A stretch of DNA of 64,000 nt from Falsibacillus albus (GTDB lineage Bacteria; Bacillota; Bacilli; Bacillales; DSM-25281). Below, piece after piece: positions 1 through 8,001 of this stretch. A program made the translations under genes and the position numbers. The stretch is from assembly GCF_003668575.1 (NCBI RefSeq), contig NZ_RCVZ01000013.1, positions 1 to 64,000 on the forward strand, written 5' to 3'. The notes beneath the pieces were generated by a model. The model did not search any database, was not told the DNA's origin, and was given only the letters and a program-made list of their open reading frames with translations. How positions within the stretch are numbered: the first letter of the stretch is position 1; each line of letters opens with the position of its first letter.

Positions 1-246
1 CACGACGGGCATCAGATCCGCTTTCTGATTCCCTTCAACTCGATTTTTCTCTGCGACGGGCATCAGATTCACTTTCTGATTCCCTTCAACTCGATTTTTC
101 TCCACGACGGGCACCTGGTTCCCTTTCTGATTCCCTTCAGCTCGATTTTTCTCCGCGACAGGCATCAGATCCGCTTTCTGATTCCCTTCAACTCGATTTT
201 TCTCCGCGACGGGCACCAGGTTCAAAATTTCGATTATTTTCGCCAC
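1..246 (-). CDS. 17-residue tandem-repeat protein, partial (runs off left edge)
   Basis: This ORF reads leftward off the window edge. It opens with GTG at 246-244, preceded by an AAGGGA ribosome-binding-like stretch six bases upstream. After a leader starting VAKIIEILNLVPVAE come repeats of the form KNRVEGNQKADLMPVAE, 51 bp each, with variants such as KGNQVPVVE. The same repeat fills the protein at 17497-18291, and the frame is identical in both, which supports coding rather than plain satellite DNA. The product is very hydrophilic and rich in Asn, Gln, Lys and Glu, with no signal peptide or membrane segment in the visible part. It is divergent from the LCP gene at 324. No function is recognised, and the C-terminus lies outside the window. 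Confidence 0.6.
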   Translation of the reverse strand, partial: MAKIIEILNLVPVAEKNRVEGNQKADLMPVAEKNRAEGNQKGNQVPVVEKNRVEGNQKVNLMPVAEKNRVEGNQKADLMPVV

Positions 247-323
247 AATATTCCCTTAAAGTGAAACTTAATGTATAGGTAAATCGTCTAATTTAAAGAC
301 TCTAAAAAAGAGGGGTAACTAGA

Positions 324-1370
324 TTGGTAGATTCCAGACATGACAGAAAAAGAAAACAGCGAAAAAAGAGACGATGGCTAAAAAGAATTTTATTCATACT
401 CACGATAATCTTTCTCGCGATTGTTGGGTATGGTGTGTATGTATACTATAATGCCATGCAGGCCATCAACGAGTCACAGGTTGATTTAAAAAGACAAGGG
501 AACAAATCAGAATTTCGGGAGAAAGCCGTTGATACGGCACAAGATCCGATTTCCATTTTGCTTTTGGGAGTTGAAACATATTCCACGAATGGCAGAGACG
601 GCAGAGCGGATACCGAAATCTTAGTGACGATGGATCCAAAGAAGAAGAAAATGACAATGGTCACCATTCCGCGCGATTCAAGAGTGAACATTGAACATGC
701 AGGTGAATGGACCGGGGTTCATAAGATCAATTCCGCTTATACATACGGATCATTAACGCATTATGGAGAAGACAAACTCCAGATCGAAACCGTAGAAAAG
801 CTTTTGAATGTGCCGATTGATAAATTTGTTTCCGTCGGATTTGATGGATTCAGAGACATTGTTGATACACTTGGCGGAGTGGATATCGATATTAAAAAAG
901 GGTTCTGGGAAAGGAATATTTATGATAATGATAAGAAAATTTATTTCAAAGCAGGACAAGCCCATTTGGATGGGGAAGAAGCACTCGCCTTTGTTCGGAT
1001 GAGAAAGAGGGCGGTCAACGTCTCCTACTCTAGGGAGGAAAGACAAAGACAATTCTTAAAAGCCGCCGGCGGTCAAGTCCTCTCTGCAGGAAGTCTTTTT
1101 AAAGTTGGTGAAATCTCGGACATTCTAGGGAAACATGTAGATACCAACTTGAATGCGAAGGAAATCTATGACTTAGAAAAGCAATTCTCGTCAATGAAGG
1201 AATCCTCCATCACCACCTTGACCATTGATGGACAAAATCAACGGATCGGCAAAACCGATTATTTTATTCCAGAAATGAAAAGCTTACAAGATGTCAGCGA
1301 TCGTCTCCGTGAATCATTAGGATTGGATCCTGCAGCCGATTTTGAAACGAATGCCGATATCCCTGAATAG
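324..1370 (+). CDS. LytR-CpsA-Psr (LCP) family wall-polymer ligase
   Basis: The protein should attach wall teichoic acid or another anionic polymer from an undecaprenyl carrier to peptidoglycan, at the outer face of the membrane. It starts at TTG 324 after AGAGGGG. A basic N-terminus (many Lys/Arg, residues 4-20) precedes one membrane anchor at about residues 21-43. The LCP domain follows from about residue 75 (ISILLLGVE) and contains DGRADTEILV, TIPRDSRV, HKINSAYTYG and the LGGVDIDI segment; the Arg and Asp residues here are the pyrophosphate- and metal-binding residues known for TagU/LytR. At 348 aa it is of usual length. The last 15-20 residues are acidic and probably disordered. It stands alone and ends in a hairpin terminator. 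Family assignment is firm; which polymer it transfers is not. Confidence 0.9.
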   Translation: MVDSRHDRKRKQRKKRRWLKRILFILTIIFLAIVGYGVYVYYNAMQAINESQVDLKRQGNKSEFREKAVDTAQDPISILLLGVETYSTNGRDGRADTEILVTMDPKKKKMTMVTIPRDSRVNIEHAGEWTGVHKINSAYTYGSLTHYGEDKLQIETVEKLLNVPIDKFVSVGFDGFRDIVDTLGGVDIDIKKGFWERNIYDNDKKIYFKAGQAHLDGEEALAFVRMRKRAVNVSYSREERQRQFLKAAGGQVLSAGSLFKVGEISDILGKHVDTNLNAKEIYDLEKQFSSMKESSITTLTIDGQNQRIGKTDYFIPEMKSLQDVSDRLRESLGLDPAADFETNADIPE

Positions 1371-1374
1371 TCGT

Positions 1375-1419
1375 GAAGCAGCAACCACCTAGGTTCACCA
1401 AGGTGATGCTGCTTCTTTT
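1375..1419 (+). terminator. Rho-independent terminator of the LCP gene
   Basis: The arms GAAGCAGCA and TGCTGCTTC enclose a second short stem (CACCT/AGGTG) and are followed by TTTTG. It begins five bases after the LCP stop codon. Confidence 0.75.
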
Positions 1420-1464
1420 GTTGTTTAACACTAGCGGACACGCTGCTGGAGTATGGTTGATTCC

Positions 1465-1998
1465 TTAAATCATCCCCATGCGTTTACCGTATTCGATCAG
1501 ACTCTCATAGGGATCGATTCCTTCTAATTGTAAAACCACGCAAAAAGCAGGCTCTGTTTTCACTCCTTGTTTCTTCAAGGCGATTACTTTTTCTCGACTC
1601 CCTGGAAACTGATGCAATATCGAGTTTTCAATGATCATATGGAGATAAGCATATTGTTCTTTTACAGGCTGGGGTTGGGCAAACAATTCGAATTCGAAAC
1701 CATCGAAATTAAAATTGGCTTTAACGACCGGGCGTTCCCTGATCACCAGCTTTTTTACAATATAGCTTTCTTTGCCCCCGTACAATTCATTTACCTTTTT
1801 CTCAAACTCCTGTAAATCGTGAACCTCCATAATTATATCCAAATCAGAACCGGCTACATCAATTCCAATCGGAAGTGTTCCGCAAAGTGTGGGGTGATAC
1901 TCCCGCAAGCTTTCCATGATCCCTAAATTTGTAATCGCCTTGTACGCCTGATTTTGTTTTTCATTTCCCGCTCGCAAGTAATTTATATTTTCGAACAT
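1465..1998 (-). CDS. DUF4269-like nucleotidyltransferase-fold protein
   Basis: The 177-aa cytoplasmic protein carries a polymerase-beta-type nucleotidyltransferase signature: CGTLPIGIDVAGSDLDIIME, with the two acidic residues (DLD) after a Gly/Ser-containing turn. This resembles the DUF4269 family, whose substrate is not known. I place the start at ATG 1998 because AGGAGACC lies directly upstream; a longer reading from 2025 has no good ribosome binding site. It is a single-gene unit on the minus strand, converging with the LCP gene. It could be an antibiotic or tRNA nucleotidyltransferase relative, but nothing in the sequence shows a substrate. Confidence 0.75.
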   Translation of the reverse strand: MFENINYLRAGNEKQNQAYKAITNLGIMESLREYHPTLCGTLPIGIDVAGSDLDIIMEVHDLQEFEKKVNELYGGKESYIVKKLVIRERPVVKANFNFDGFEFELFAQPQPVKEQYAYLHMIIENSILHQFPGSREKVIALKKQGVKTEPAFCVVLQLEGIDPYESLIEYGKRMGMI

Positions 1999-2229
1999 AA
2001 AAGGTCTCCTGAAATTATTATTCATGCTTGCTTCTTCATCCAGTCAGTGATGGTATCCTCGCCCACCAGAAAGAGCGATGCAGCATATCTCTTCCAACTA
2101 TTTAATTATTCTTCATAAATCCTTTATTTCCCTTTCTCCAAAAAAACACTCAATCTATACACTGAGTTTACTAATCTTTAACATTCACCTGTTAGGATGG
2201 GGTCAACAGCGAAAGAGGAGGTAGGATAC

Positions 2230-3027
2230 ATGAATGTGCGTGCAGTATTTATTGATATGGATGGTACATTGTTAAAAGCCTCAAACGAAATTTCCCAAAG
2301 AAATATCGAAGCCATTAATAGGCTCGTTGAACAGGGGGTCCAGGTGTTTCTAGCCACTGGCAGACACTATGAAGTGACCGCTCCCTACCATAAACAAATC
2401 GGATTGCGGACGCCGATGATCTGTTTGAATGGCGCCTCGATTCACGATGCAGAGACAGGAAAAGCTACGCAAATGAAAACGGTCCGATTGGACGATGAGC
2501 GATTTCATCATCTGACAGCTGAACATCCTTGCAACGTGATTGTTCATACTTCGGATGGGCTTTATTGTAAGGAAACGAATGAAGAAATAGATTACTGGAC
2601 AAAAGTCGGAAAAATTCCGCCGCGGTATATTGGAGATTTAAGAAAGGCAGCCTATCAAGATGTTTTGAAATATAGTGTTCGAACAGGTACACCAAGTCTT
2701 GAATTATCCGCTATGTTTCATCAGGAAGCTGAAGTGATCGATTGGAATGACGGATTTGAAATATTGGCTCCGAAGGTTTCCAAATGGTCTGCGATCAAAA
2801 GCTTGCTTGAGGAACATGGAATTAGTCCAAAGGAAGCGGCAGCGATTGGCGACGGGCCAAATGATATCGAAATGCTGCGCAACATCGGCACTGGTGTCGC
2901 CATGGGGAACGCCGGCGATCAGGTGAAGGCAGTCGCTGATTTTATTACAGGGCACCACGAAAATGATGGGTTGGCAGAGTTTATCGAACGTTATTTGATT
3001 AAATCATATGAACCATTTGCGATTTAA
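2230..3027 (+). CDS. Cof-type HAD-IIB family hydrolase
   Basis: A 265-aa haloacid-dehalogenase phosphatase that probably acts on sugar phosphates or flavin/nucleotide phosphates in the cytoplasm. HAD motif I is DMDGTLL near residue 9 (nucleophile Asp and acid/base Asp). Motif II is the Thr in FLATGR, and motif IV is GDGPNDIEML near residue 213. The long cap domain between motifs II and III marks the Cof/IIB subclass. I chose ATG 2230 because AAGAGGAGGT precedes it; an upstream ATG at 2197 would put that ribosome binding site inside the gene. It is monocistronic, with a strong terminator 17 bases past the stop. The substrate cannot be predicted. Confidence 0.9.
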   Translation: MNVRAVFIDMDGTLLKASNEISQRNIEAINRLVEQGVQVFLATGRHYEVTAPYHKQIGLRTPMICLNGASIHDAETGKATQMKTVRLDDERFHHLTAEHPCNVIVHTSDGLYCKETNEEIDYWTKVGKIPPRYIGDLRKAAYQDVLKYSVRTGTPSLELSAMFHQEAEVIDWNDGFEILAPKVSKWSAIKSLLEEHGISPKEAAAIGDGPNDIEMLRNIGTGVAMGNAGDQVKAVADFITGHHENDGLAEFIERYLIKSYEPFAI

Positions 3028-3043
3028 CATTTTATTCGCACAC

Positions 3044-3075
3044 AAAAAAGCTTGGGAAATTTCTCAAGCTTTTTT
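3044..3075 (+). terminator. Rho-independent terminator after HAD gene
   Basis: AAAAAAGCTTG and CAAGCTTTTTT form a perfect stem with a short loop and a U-tract in both directions, so it can also end the minus-strand fragment at 3088. Confidence 0.85.
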
Positions 3076-3087
3076 GTCTGCCATAAG

Positions 3088-3434
3088 TTAATTTAATGGA
3101 CCCGATACATCAATACATTTTCCACTATACGCATTCATTTTGACTGTAGGCTCTTCCCCTTTAAAAAACAATGTAACCCTTAGTTCTCTTTGATTGGTCA
3201 ATTGATTTAGTAAACCATTCTTCTTTTCAATCCGTGTATCCACCCTTTGGAGGTCGTTTAAAGTATTGTTAATGGGCTTTATCCCGATTCGTTTTGGGGG
3301 TTATTCACACAGACAATCGCTTGTTTTACTGCTCCCCCCGTTGTCATTACTGGTTTTTGATATTCAAAAGCAAAGAAAAAAATAAGTAAAATGACCATTC
3401 CTAAAATAACTTTTTTGATTGATATTCGCTCCAA
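3088..3434 (-). pseudogene. Small membrane-anchored protein, frameshifted
   Basis: Read on the minus strand from TTG 3434, the first part gives a short basic N-terminus and one membrane segment (VILLIFFFAF), then EYQKPVMTTGGAVKQAIVCV, and stops at a TAA shortly after NNPQNESG. Directly after this the next frame stays open to the stop at 3088 and reads IKPINNTLNDLQRVDTRIEK, later ending KCIDVSGPLN. The two halves join with a single-base shift in the CCCCCAAAA tract near 3290-3300, so a gene of about 110 codons has been broken, or a base was miscalled. The family is not recognised; it looks like a small anchored extracytoplasmic protein. It was probably a single gene between the HAD and kinase genes. 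Confidence 0.55.
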
Positions 3435-3497
3435 TCAATATCAAATGAAGAAATATTTACAAGTCACCACTGTATCCCTATTCACACCCACTGGCTC

Positions 3498-4031
3498 TCA
3501 CAAAATGATTTTTTCTATTATCATCCGTACACATTCTTCTGTCGATGCCTTGGTTGTATCGACTTTCAAGTCATAGTGCATACCCTCATGAACGATAGTG
3601 GCTTGTGATGCGGCCATTCCTTCATTGCGGTCTCCGCGTTCGCGTTCACGGGCGGATGCCACGACGGGATCACAGTAGACACCGACCCACAGTACCTGCA
3701 GCCCTTCCAAGTTGGCTTTCCAGCGGTTGCAGCTTTCGACTCCTCTAAGGAAGACATCGTCAACAATGACACTGGCCCCCCTTCTGGCCATCTCACCGAT
3801 TCCTTGCATCCATGCAGTTTCCAATGTGCGAAATTCTGTTCCTGGACTAACTGATCCATCTTCGCCGAATTGTATGCCGCTGTTTGATGAAAACATTGCA
3901 TCAGGCATCGCGTCTACCAAATCGTCGATGCTGAACCTTAGCCATGGCGTTGGCAATGTATTTTGAAGACATTTTGCGAGCGTCGTTTTCCCAGAGCTTG
4001 ATCCGCCATTGAGAATAATGATGTCCGCCAT
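3498..4031 (-). CDS. Chloramphenicol phosphotransferase-like P-loop kinase
   Basis: The 177-aa protein begins MADIIILNGGSSSGKTTLAK, whose GGSSSGKTT is a Walker A loop of the CPT (chloramphenicol phosphotransferase-like) family. SIDDLVDAMP provides the substrate-side Asp residues, and VSPGTEFRTLETAW with IVDDVFLRG continue the family pattern. CPT enzymes phosphorylate a hydroxyl of chloramphenicol, but most homologues have unknown small-molecule substrates. The start at ATG 4031 follows GAGAGGG; a TTG further upstream (4055) lacks a site. Gene order gives no hint of the substrate. It could act in antibiotic modification or in ordinary nucleotide-like kinase chemistry. Confidence 0.75.
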   Translation of the reverse strand: MADIIILNGGSSSGKTTLAKCLQNTLPTPWLRFSIDDLVDAMPDAMFSSNSGIQFGEDGSVSPGTEFRTLETAWMQGIGEMARRGASVIVDDVFLRGVESCNRWKANLEGLQVLWVGVYCDPVVASARERERGDRNEGMAASQATIVHEGMHYDLKVDTTKASTEECVRMIIEKIIL

Positions 4032-4221
4032 ACGATTTCCCTCTCTTTCGTACAAATGAAAATTTTTCCTTATTTATACAAATTATTTCAAATTTTCTTA
4101 ACTATTGTCAATGTGATATTGATGCAGCATAAACCAAATAGGAATTTGTCATTCTATGATAAAATCAATGAAGAGTTGTGAAGGAATGTACAAGGATTAG
4201 AGCTTTAAGGAGAGAAAGCAG

Positions 4222-4770
4222 TTGGAATCGTACCTCATAGATTTATTGAAGGCGTTGGATGATTATGCAATTGTGTTCAGCGTGATATTGAATATTATGA
4301 TTAGCGTATTAGGTGTTGTACCAAGTTTTTTCATCACTGCCGCCAATATCAAGCTCTTTGGTTTTGAAAATGGATTGATCATTTCCATTTTAGGAGAAGC
4401 ACTTGGGGCAATCGTCAGCTTTTATTTGTATCGAAAAGGCATGAAGAAACTTTTGGATACTCCAAAAATAAAAAACAAATATATAACCGAATTAACGAAA
4501 TCAAAAGGCATCAAAGCATTTTTTATGATTATTGCCCTCAGAATATTTCCATTTATTCCATCGGGTCTTGTTACATTGGCTGGTGCAATTAGCAAGGTAG
4601 GCATGATGAACTTTTCTGCTGCCAGCACAATCGGAAAAATACCTGCCCTTGTGATAGAAGCCTATTCTATTCAGCAAGTACTGGTCTGGAATTGGAAGGG
4701 AAAAGTAATTCTATGTTTATTTTCTATTTTAATAGTATGGATTGCATTTAGAAAAAACAGAAAAAAATAA
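4222..4770 (+). CDS. TVP38/TMEM64 (DedA-like) membrane protein
   Basis: A 182-aa polytopic membrane protein starting at TTG 4222 after AAGGAGAG. It has about five hydrophobic segments (roughly residues 18-45, 48-68, 95-118, 126-148 and 158-176). The segment GFENGLIISILGEALGAIVSFYLYRKG and the later LRIFPFIPSGLVTLAGAIS match the VTT/SNARE-associated domain, with its conserved Gly near the re-entrant loop and the R-x-x-P-x-x-P motif. The family is linked to phospholipid scrambling and membrane homeostasis. A second, separate member lies at 28978. It appears to be a single-gene unit. Confidence 0.8.
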   Translation: MESYLIDLLKALDDYAIVFSVILNIMISVLGVVPSFFITAANIKLFGFENGLIISILGEALGAIVSFYLYRKGMKKLLDTPKIKNKYITELTKSKGIKAFFMIIALRIFPFIPSGLVTLAGAISKVGMMNFSAASTIGKIPALVIEAYSIQQVLVWNWKGKVILCLFSILIVWIAFRKNRKK

Positions 4771-4888
4771 ATCATCCTTTTTTTCCCGCACGGCAACCCG
4801 CCGAAAGGCATTCAGACTCTCTATTTGCCTTCCATGGGTAGTACGATCAATGTGGATGTTTTATAATATTAAAAAGGAGGTGAGATAA

Positions 4889-5191
4889 ATGGAGAAGCAA
4901 ATTATCGGGATGTTAGTCGAACTCCAAACCAAAATGGATGAGTTTGGAAATAAGCTTAGTGAAACTCAGGCTGATGTAAAGAAATTGAGCCATGATCTAT
5001 CAAATACACAAAAAGATGTCAAACATATTAAGCAAACAGTCAATAGGATTGAAGCATCACAAACAGATGATGTCATAGCCATGTTAAAAGTGAGCAAACA
5101 AAACGCTGAAACCGATTTTCATTATTTGAACACCAGAATAACCAATATCGACAAACGAGTATTCAACCTCGAAAATCGAGCTGGAAGTTGA
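4889..5191 (+). CDS. Small coiled-coil protein
   Basis: A 100-aa protein with an excellent ribosome binding site (AAAAAGGAGGTGAGATAA) before ATG 4889. It is almost wholly alpha-helical, with heptad-like spacing (MLVELQTKMDEFGNKLSETQ, then ADVKKLSHDLSNTQKDVKHI), so a parallel coiled coil is likely. There is no signal peptide or membrane segment. Similar short helical proteins annotated as hypothetical occur in Bacillus, often as paralogues of 80-110 aa; I do not recognise a function. The strong translation signal and lack of partners suggest a free-standing structural or adaptor role, but that is a guess. Confidence 0.7.
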   Translation: MEKQIIGMLVELQTKMDEFGNKLSETQADVKKLSHDLSNTQKDVKHIKQTVNRIEASQTDDVIAMLKVSKQNAETDFHYLNTRITNIDKRVFNLENRAGS

Positions 5192-5329
5192 TCGTCAGCA
5201 GATAACAACATTGACGGTGACGAACTTCTATCTATGCTTTTCCCCTCTCAACATGACCAACACTTATTCTCCGCTTTTACGTCGTTTTAAGTTTTTCCTA
5301 GTTCTTTGTGAAATGCATTTCAAATTTTT

Positions 5330-5828
5330 TTATGTTTCCAAACGAACATAAAAAATTGGTTCGCCATCTTCATTAAGTCCAATTAAATTTGCTTTTCCAT
5401 ATGTCCAAATGACATACCAATAAGACCCTCCATTTTGCTTTAAAATTTTGGCTTTAAACGTTGTTCCTTCCTCCTTTTTTTAATTGGACCTTTTTAATTC
5501 TCGGGTCATTTATTTGACCAAAAAGCACTTCATTTTTTTGTCCTTTATGCGTAAATCCAAATGATAATTTTCCAGTGTTATTTTCCGAAACATCACTTAC
5601 CATCTTCCATTGGTTATTCACTTTGCTGTATTCTGCCGCGCTAATCTTATAGTTTTTATCAGATAGATATAAAACAATATCTTCGTCGTTAACCTTCAAA
5701 ACCTTAATGATTTCACTTTTCGAATGATGTCTTTTGAATGTATCTTGTAAGCTTTTTGTATGGCTGCAGCCAGCTAGTAAACACAGTAAGCTAACTAGTA
5801 AGCACAATTTTTTGTACTGCCTTGCTAC
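5330..5828 (-). pseudogene. Lipoprotein gene with frameshift and damaged start
   Basis: The minus strand encodes a lipoprotein with a basic N-terminus, a hydrophobic stretch and lipobox LLAGC, then a roughly 110-residue soluble domain. The frame breaks near 5475-5485 in an A7 tract: the first frame ends KKGGRNNV, whereas a one-base shift continues KKEEGTTFKAKILKQNGG and ends FYVRLET at 5330. AAAGGAGG (5839-5846) is well placed for a start at 5828, but the codon there is GTA, not GTG. A TTG at 5855 lies upstream of that ribosome binding site and inside a terminator hairpin, so it is unlikely to be used. Both defects suggest decay; polymerase slippage or a sequencing error in the A tract could explain the first alone. 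Confidence 0.65.
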
Positions 5829-5848
5829 GTTCCCGTATCCTCCTTTAC

Positions 5849-5883
5849 AAACCAAAGAGGTGCAGCATGCACCTCTTTGGTTT
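5849..5883 (-). terminator. Terminator hairpin between VOC and lipoprotein genes
   Basis: AAACCAAAGAGGTGCA pairs almost perfectly with TGCACCTCTTTGGTTT. It lies four bases after the stop of the VOC gene, in minus-strand order. Confidence 0.7.
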
Positions 5884-5886
5884 AAG

Positions 5887-6239
5887 TTAACACTGGCAAA
5901 TCATCAAATGGTTGCCATCAGGATCCTTGAAGTTGAACCAATGGTTATGTTCGATTTCAGTTGTCAGTTCTACATTTTTACTTTTCATATACTCATATGC
6001 TTGTTCAATGTTGTTCGTATTCAAATGAAACGGCGGGGCTTTGAATATATGGTCCTCTGAATAAATCTTGCTGTCCAATACGATTCCCGTCCCGTTCATG
6101 GGGACGATATATAAATGACCGAATAAGATTTCACCATCTGCTGGCAAACCTAATATGTCACAATACCAATTGCGGGCTTCTTCAATGTTGCTCACAGGAA
6201 TAAACACAGTACCGATTTGATTTAGAATAGGGTTCATGG
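5887..6239 (-). CDS. VOC (glyoxalase/bleomycin resistance fold) protein
   Basis: A 117-aa single vicinal-oxygen-chelate module. It begins NQIGTVFIPVSNIEEARNWY, has the LGLPADGEILFGHLYIVPMNG beta strands and ends with HNHWFNFKDPDGNHLMICQC, where DPDGN and the final acidic/His positions are typical metal-site surroundings. A start at ATG 6239 follows TTGGAGGTAACC; the longer reading from a TTG would begin inside that site. One module per chain means it works as a dimer. Members include glyoxalase I, fosfomycin and bleomycin resistance proteins and dioxygenases; the sequence does not decide between them. Transcription ends at the hairpin at 5849-5883. Confidence 0.85.
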
Positions 6240-6334
6240 TTACCTCCAAATTTTTCTATATACTTTTATTCGATATACAGTAAAAAATCCCCTTCTTGTG
6301 GAACTATCCACTTTTGTGTCCAAAAAATAACGGT

Positions 6335-6565
6335 TCTTTTCGTAAGATTGTTGCTAATTATCAAGGTTGTGCAAGGTGGATTTCCGCGGAAGGATGCTCG
6401 CTTTCCAGGGGACCTCACACGAAGTGAGGTCGTTCGATGTTGGTACAGGACGTGCCAGACTTAATCGTACATCCGCCTTACCTCTCCTCGCTCCGCTGCG
6501 GGGTCTCCCCTGTCCCGCTTCCCCCCCCCCTGGAGTCTCGCACCTTCCGCTCCAATCAACACAAT
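6335..6565. repeat. Interspersed GC-rich repeat, copy A
   Basis: The stretch begins with TTTTCGTAAGATTGTTGCTA and a TCAAGGTTGT block, continues through CTCGCTTTCC and CTCCGCTGCGGGGTCTC, and ends CGCACCTTCCGCTCCAATCA. A close relative lies at 15705-15895, and partial left ends occur at 7705 and 25585. It fills most of the gap between genes and has no convincing ORF. It looks like a non-coding miniature mobile or REP-like element that is common between Bacillaceae genes. Confidence 0.7.
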
Positions 6566-6644
6566 AAGATGAAAATCAGACAAGCAAATTAAAAATCTTT
6601 ACCTTTTTAAAACATATATCTAAACAAAATAGCCATTCGTCAGT

Positions 6645-7592
6645 TTATTCATGAATATTCAGCAATTTGATTAATTTAATGATTTTTTCATCGTCACCTG
6701 GATCAACATACACTAGTTTCGTATTTTTAATAATATCTGTGTAGAACTCTTTGCCTGCAGGGTATTTGCCATCCCAACGTAAAGGAACGTTGTATACATT
6801 TATTGTCCCATCTCCATTGCCGCTATATGTCACTGAACCATCGACCAGACGGGAACCGGCTAACTGGATGACATCTTCCGGGTAGACAGCACTTGTTTCA
6901 TCATCCGGGTTGAGTGGCTTCCCCGCTTTCATATGCCAAACATTCAATTCATCGAGCTCTTGATTGGGTCCTAGCTGCAGCCATACACGGGCGTATTCAA
7001 TTTGCGCGGCGGAATATTGTGATAGCGTATTTGTCTTTTCTTTCTTTCCTGAATTTGAGTCACTATTTTCATAATCTTGTATTAAGGTCACAGAGAAATC
7101 ACGATCAGTTGATACCCAATTGATCGAATCGATATGTATCTTAGGGTTGATTTTAGGGAGTTCATCCATGATTTGTTTAGCCGTTTCCGAAATGGCTTCC
7201 GTTTCTTTATAAACCTTTTTATAACCATTTCGAAACATATTATCGATTTCTTGGCTATACTCTTTCGTTTCCGGGAGAATGTTTACTGTATAGTTTGTCC
7301 TTCCCGTGTCTTCATTTTCCCAAGAGTCCGTTTGATAATGAGTGTTTTCAATCTGGTAATTTTCATTCAAATATTCCTCTATGTCAAAGTCTTCTGTCCG
7401 ATTCTGCTTTCCTTTTTCAGTCTTGGTATCACTTTCGGATGATTGGTTTTCTGCATCATTTTCTTCTGTGCTGTCTGTCATGGAGGCGCCAGAAGCATCG
7501 GGTTGTTCAACACGTTCATCAGGGGGCTTCGAACAAGCTCCCAGCAATATGATTAAGATTGCTAGTATACTAACATTTGAAATTTTTCTCAT
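6645..7592 (-). CDS. Lipoprotein of unknown function
   Basis: The 315-aa precursor has a short basic start (MRKIS), a hydrophobic segment and the lipobox LLGAC with Cys 20, so it should be lipidated and held at the outer face of the membrane. Residues about 22-70 are a polar, Ser/Glu/Asp/Asn-rich linker. The following 240 residues form a soluble domain with WENEDTGRTNYTVNILPETK and RVWLQLGPNQELDELNVWHM. The start ATG 7592 is preceded by AAGGTAG. It is a single-gene unit flanked by two interspersed repeats. I do not recognise the domain; germination and sporulation lipoproteins have a comparable layout, but no motif fixes that. Confidence 0.75.
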   Translation of the reverse strand: MRKISNVSILAILIILLGACSKPPDERVEQPDASGASMTDSTEENDAENQSSESDTKTEKGKQNRTEDFDIEEYLNENYQIENTHYQTDSWENEDTGRTNYTVNILPETKEYSQEIDNMFRNGYKKVYKETEAISETAKQIMDELPKINPKIHIDSINWVSTDRDFSVTLIQDYENSDSNSGKKEKTNTLSQYSAAQIEYARVWLQLGPNQELDELNVWHMKAGKPLNPDDETSAVYPEDVIQLAGSRLVDGSVTYSGNGDGTINVYNVPLRWDGKYPAGKEFYTDIIKNTKLVYVDPGDDEKIIKLIKLLNIHE

Positions 7593-7704
7593 GATCTACA
7601 CTACCTTCTATATATACTTTTGTGCCTAGGATGCAGGAATAAGATATTACCAATTATTTCAAAGTGAGGTGAGTTTCTCAAGAGAAACATCAAAAACAAA
7701 AGAC

Positions 7705-7800
7705 CTTTTCGTGAAGGTTGCTGGTAATTTTCAAAGTTTGTGGAAGGTTTATCTCTTATGCAGGATGCCCGGCTTCCGCCTGCGATTATGAAAATTCAGT
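7705..7800. repeat. Interspersed repeat, partial copy C
   Basis: CCTTTTCGTGAAGGTTGCTG and TTTTCAAAGTTTGTGGAAGG match the left end of the elements at 6335 and 15705, and GATGCCCGGCTTCCG resembles their GCTCGCTTTCC block. The GC-rich right half is missing. The gap 7593-8001 otherwise shows no gene apart from the short element at 7970-7995. Confidence 0.5.
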
Positions 7801-7969
7801 TCTTCATTAAGGGCAGATTAGTTGAAGAAGGATTTTCTTTTCCTTGTGAAGAAATCATCATGGTGGAAGAGTAGAATTTATCGTGAATATGAAAGGTGTG
7901 ATGTCATATGAAAAATTCAAAATACTACATAGAGGTATATTACATTTGAGTGGCGTATCATTCCTCTAT

Positions 7970-7995
7970 AAACTACGGACACTTAATAGAAGGGG
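7970..7995 (+). repeat. CTAACGGG-type leader element (degenerate)
   Basis: AAACTACGGACACTTAATAG followed by AAGGGG resembles the element seen at six other places in this window. It lies immediately before the TTG start at 8002, and its 3' end supplies the ribosome binding site. Confidence 0.45.
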
Positions 7996-8001
7996 TATAA
8001 T

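Noticed and set aside
1-230. CRISPR-like array suggested by regular 51-bp periodicity (also at 17520-18260)
   Set aside because: There are no unique spacers; the whole unit is repeated and keeps a reading frame, and no cas genes are near.
6367-6567. 66-codon ORF in the interspersed repeat
   Set aside because: It lies wholly within a non-coding repeat whose other copies do not keep the frame.
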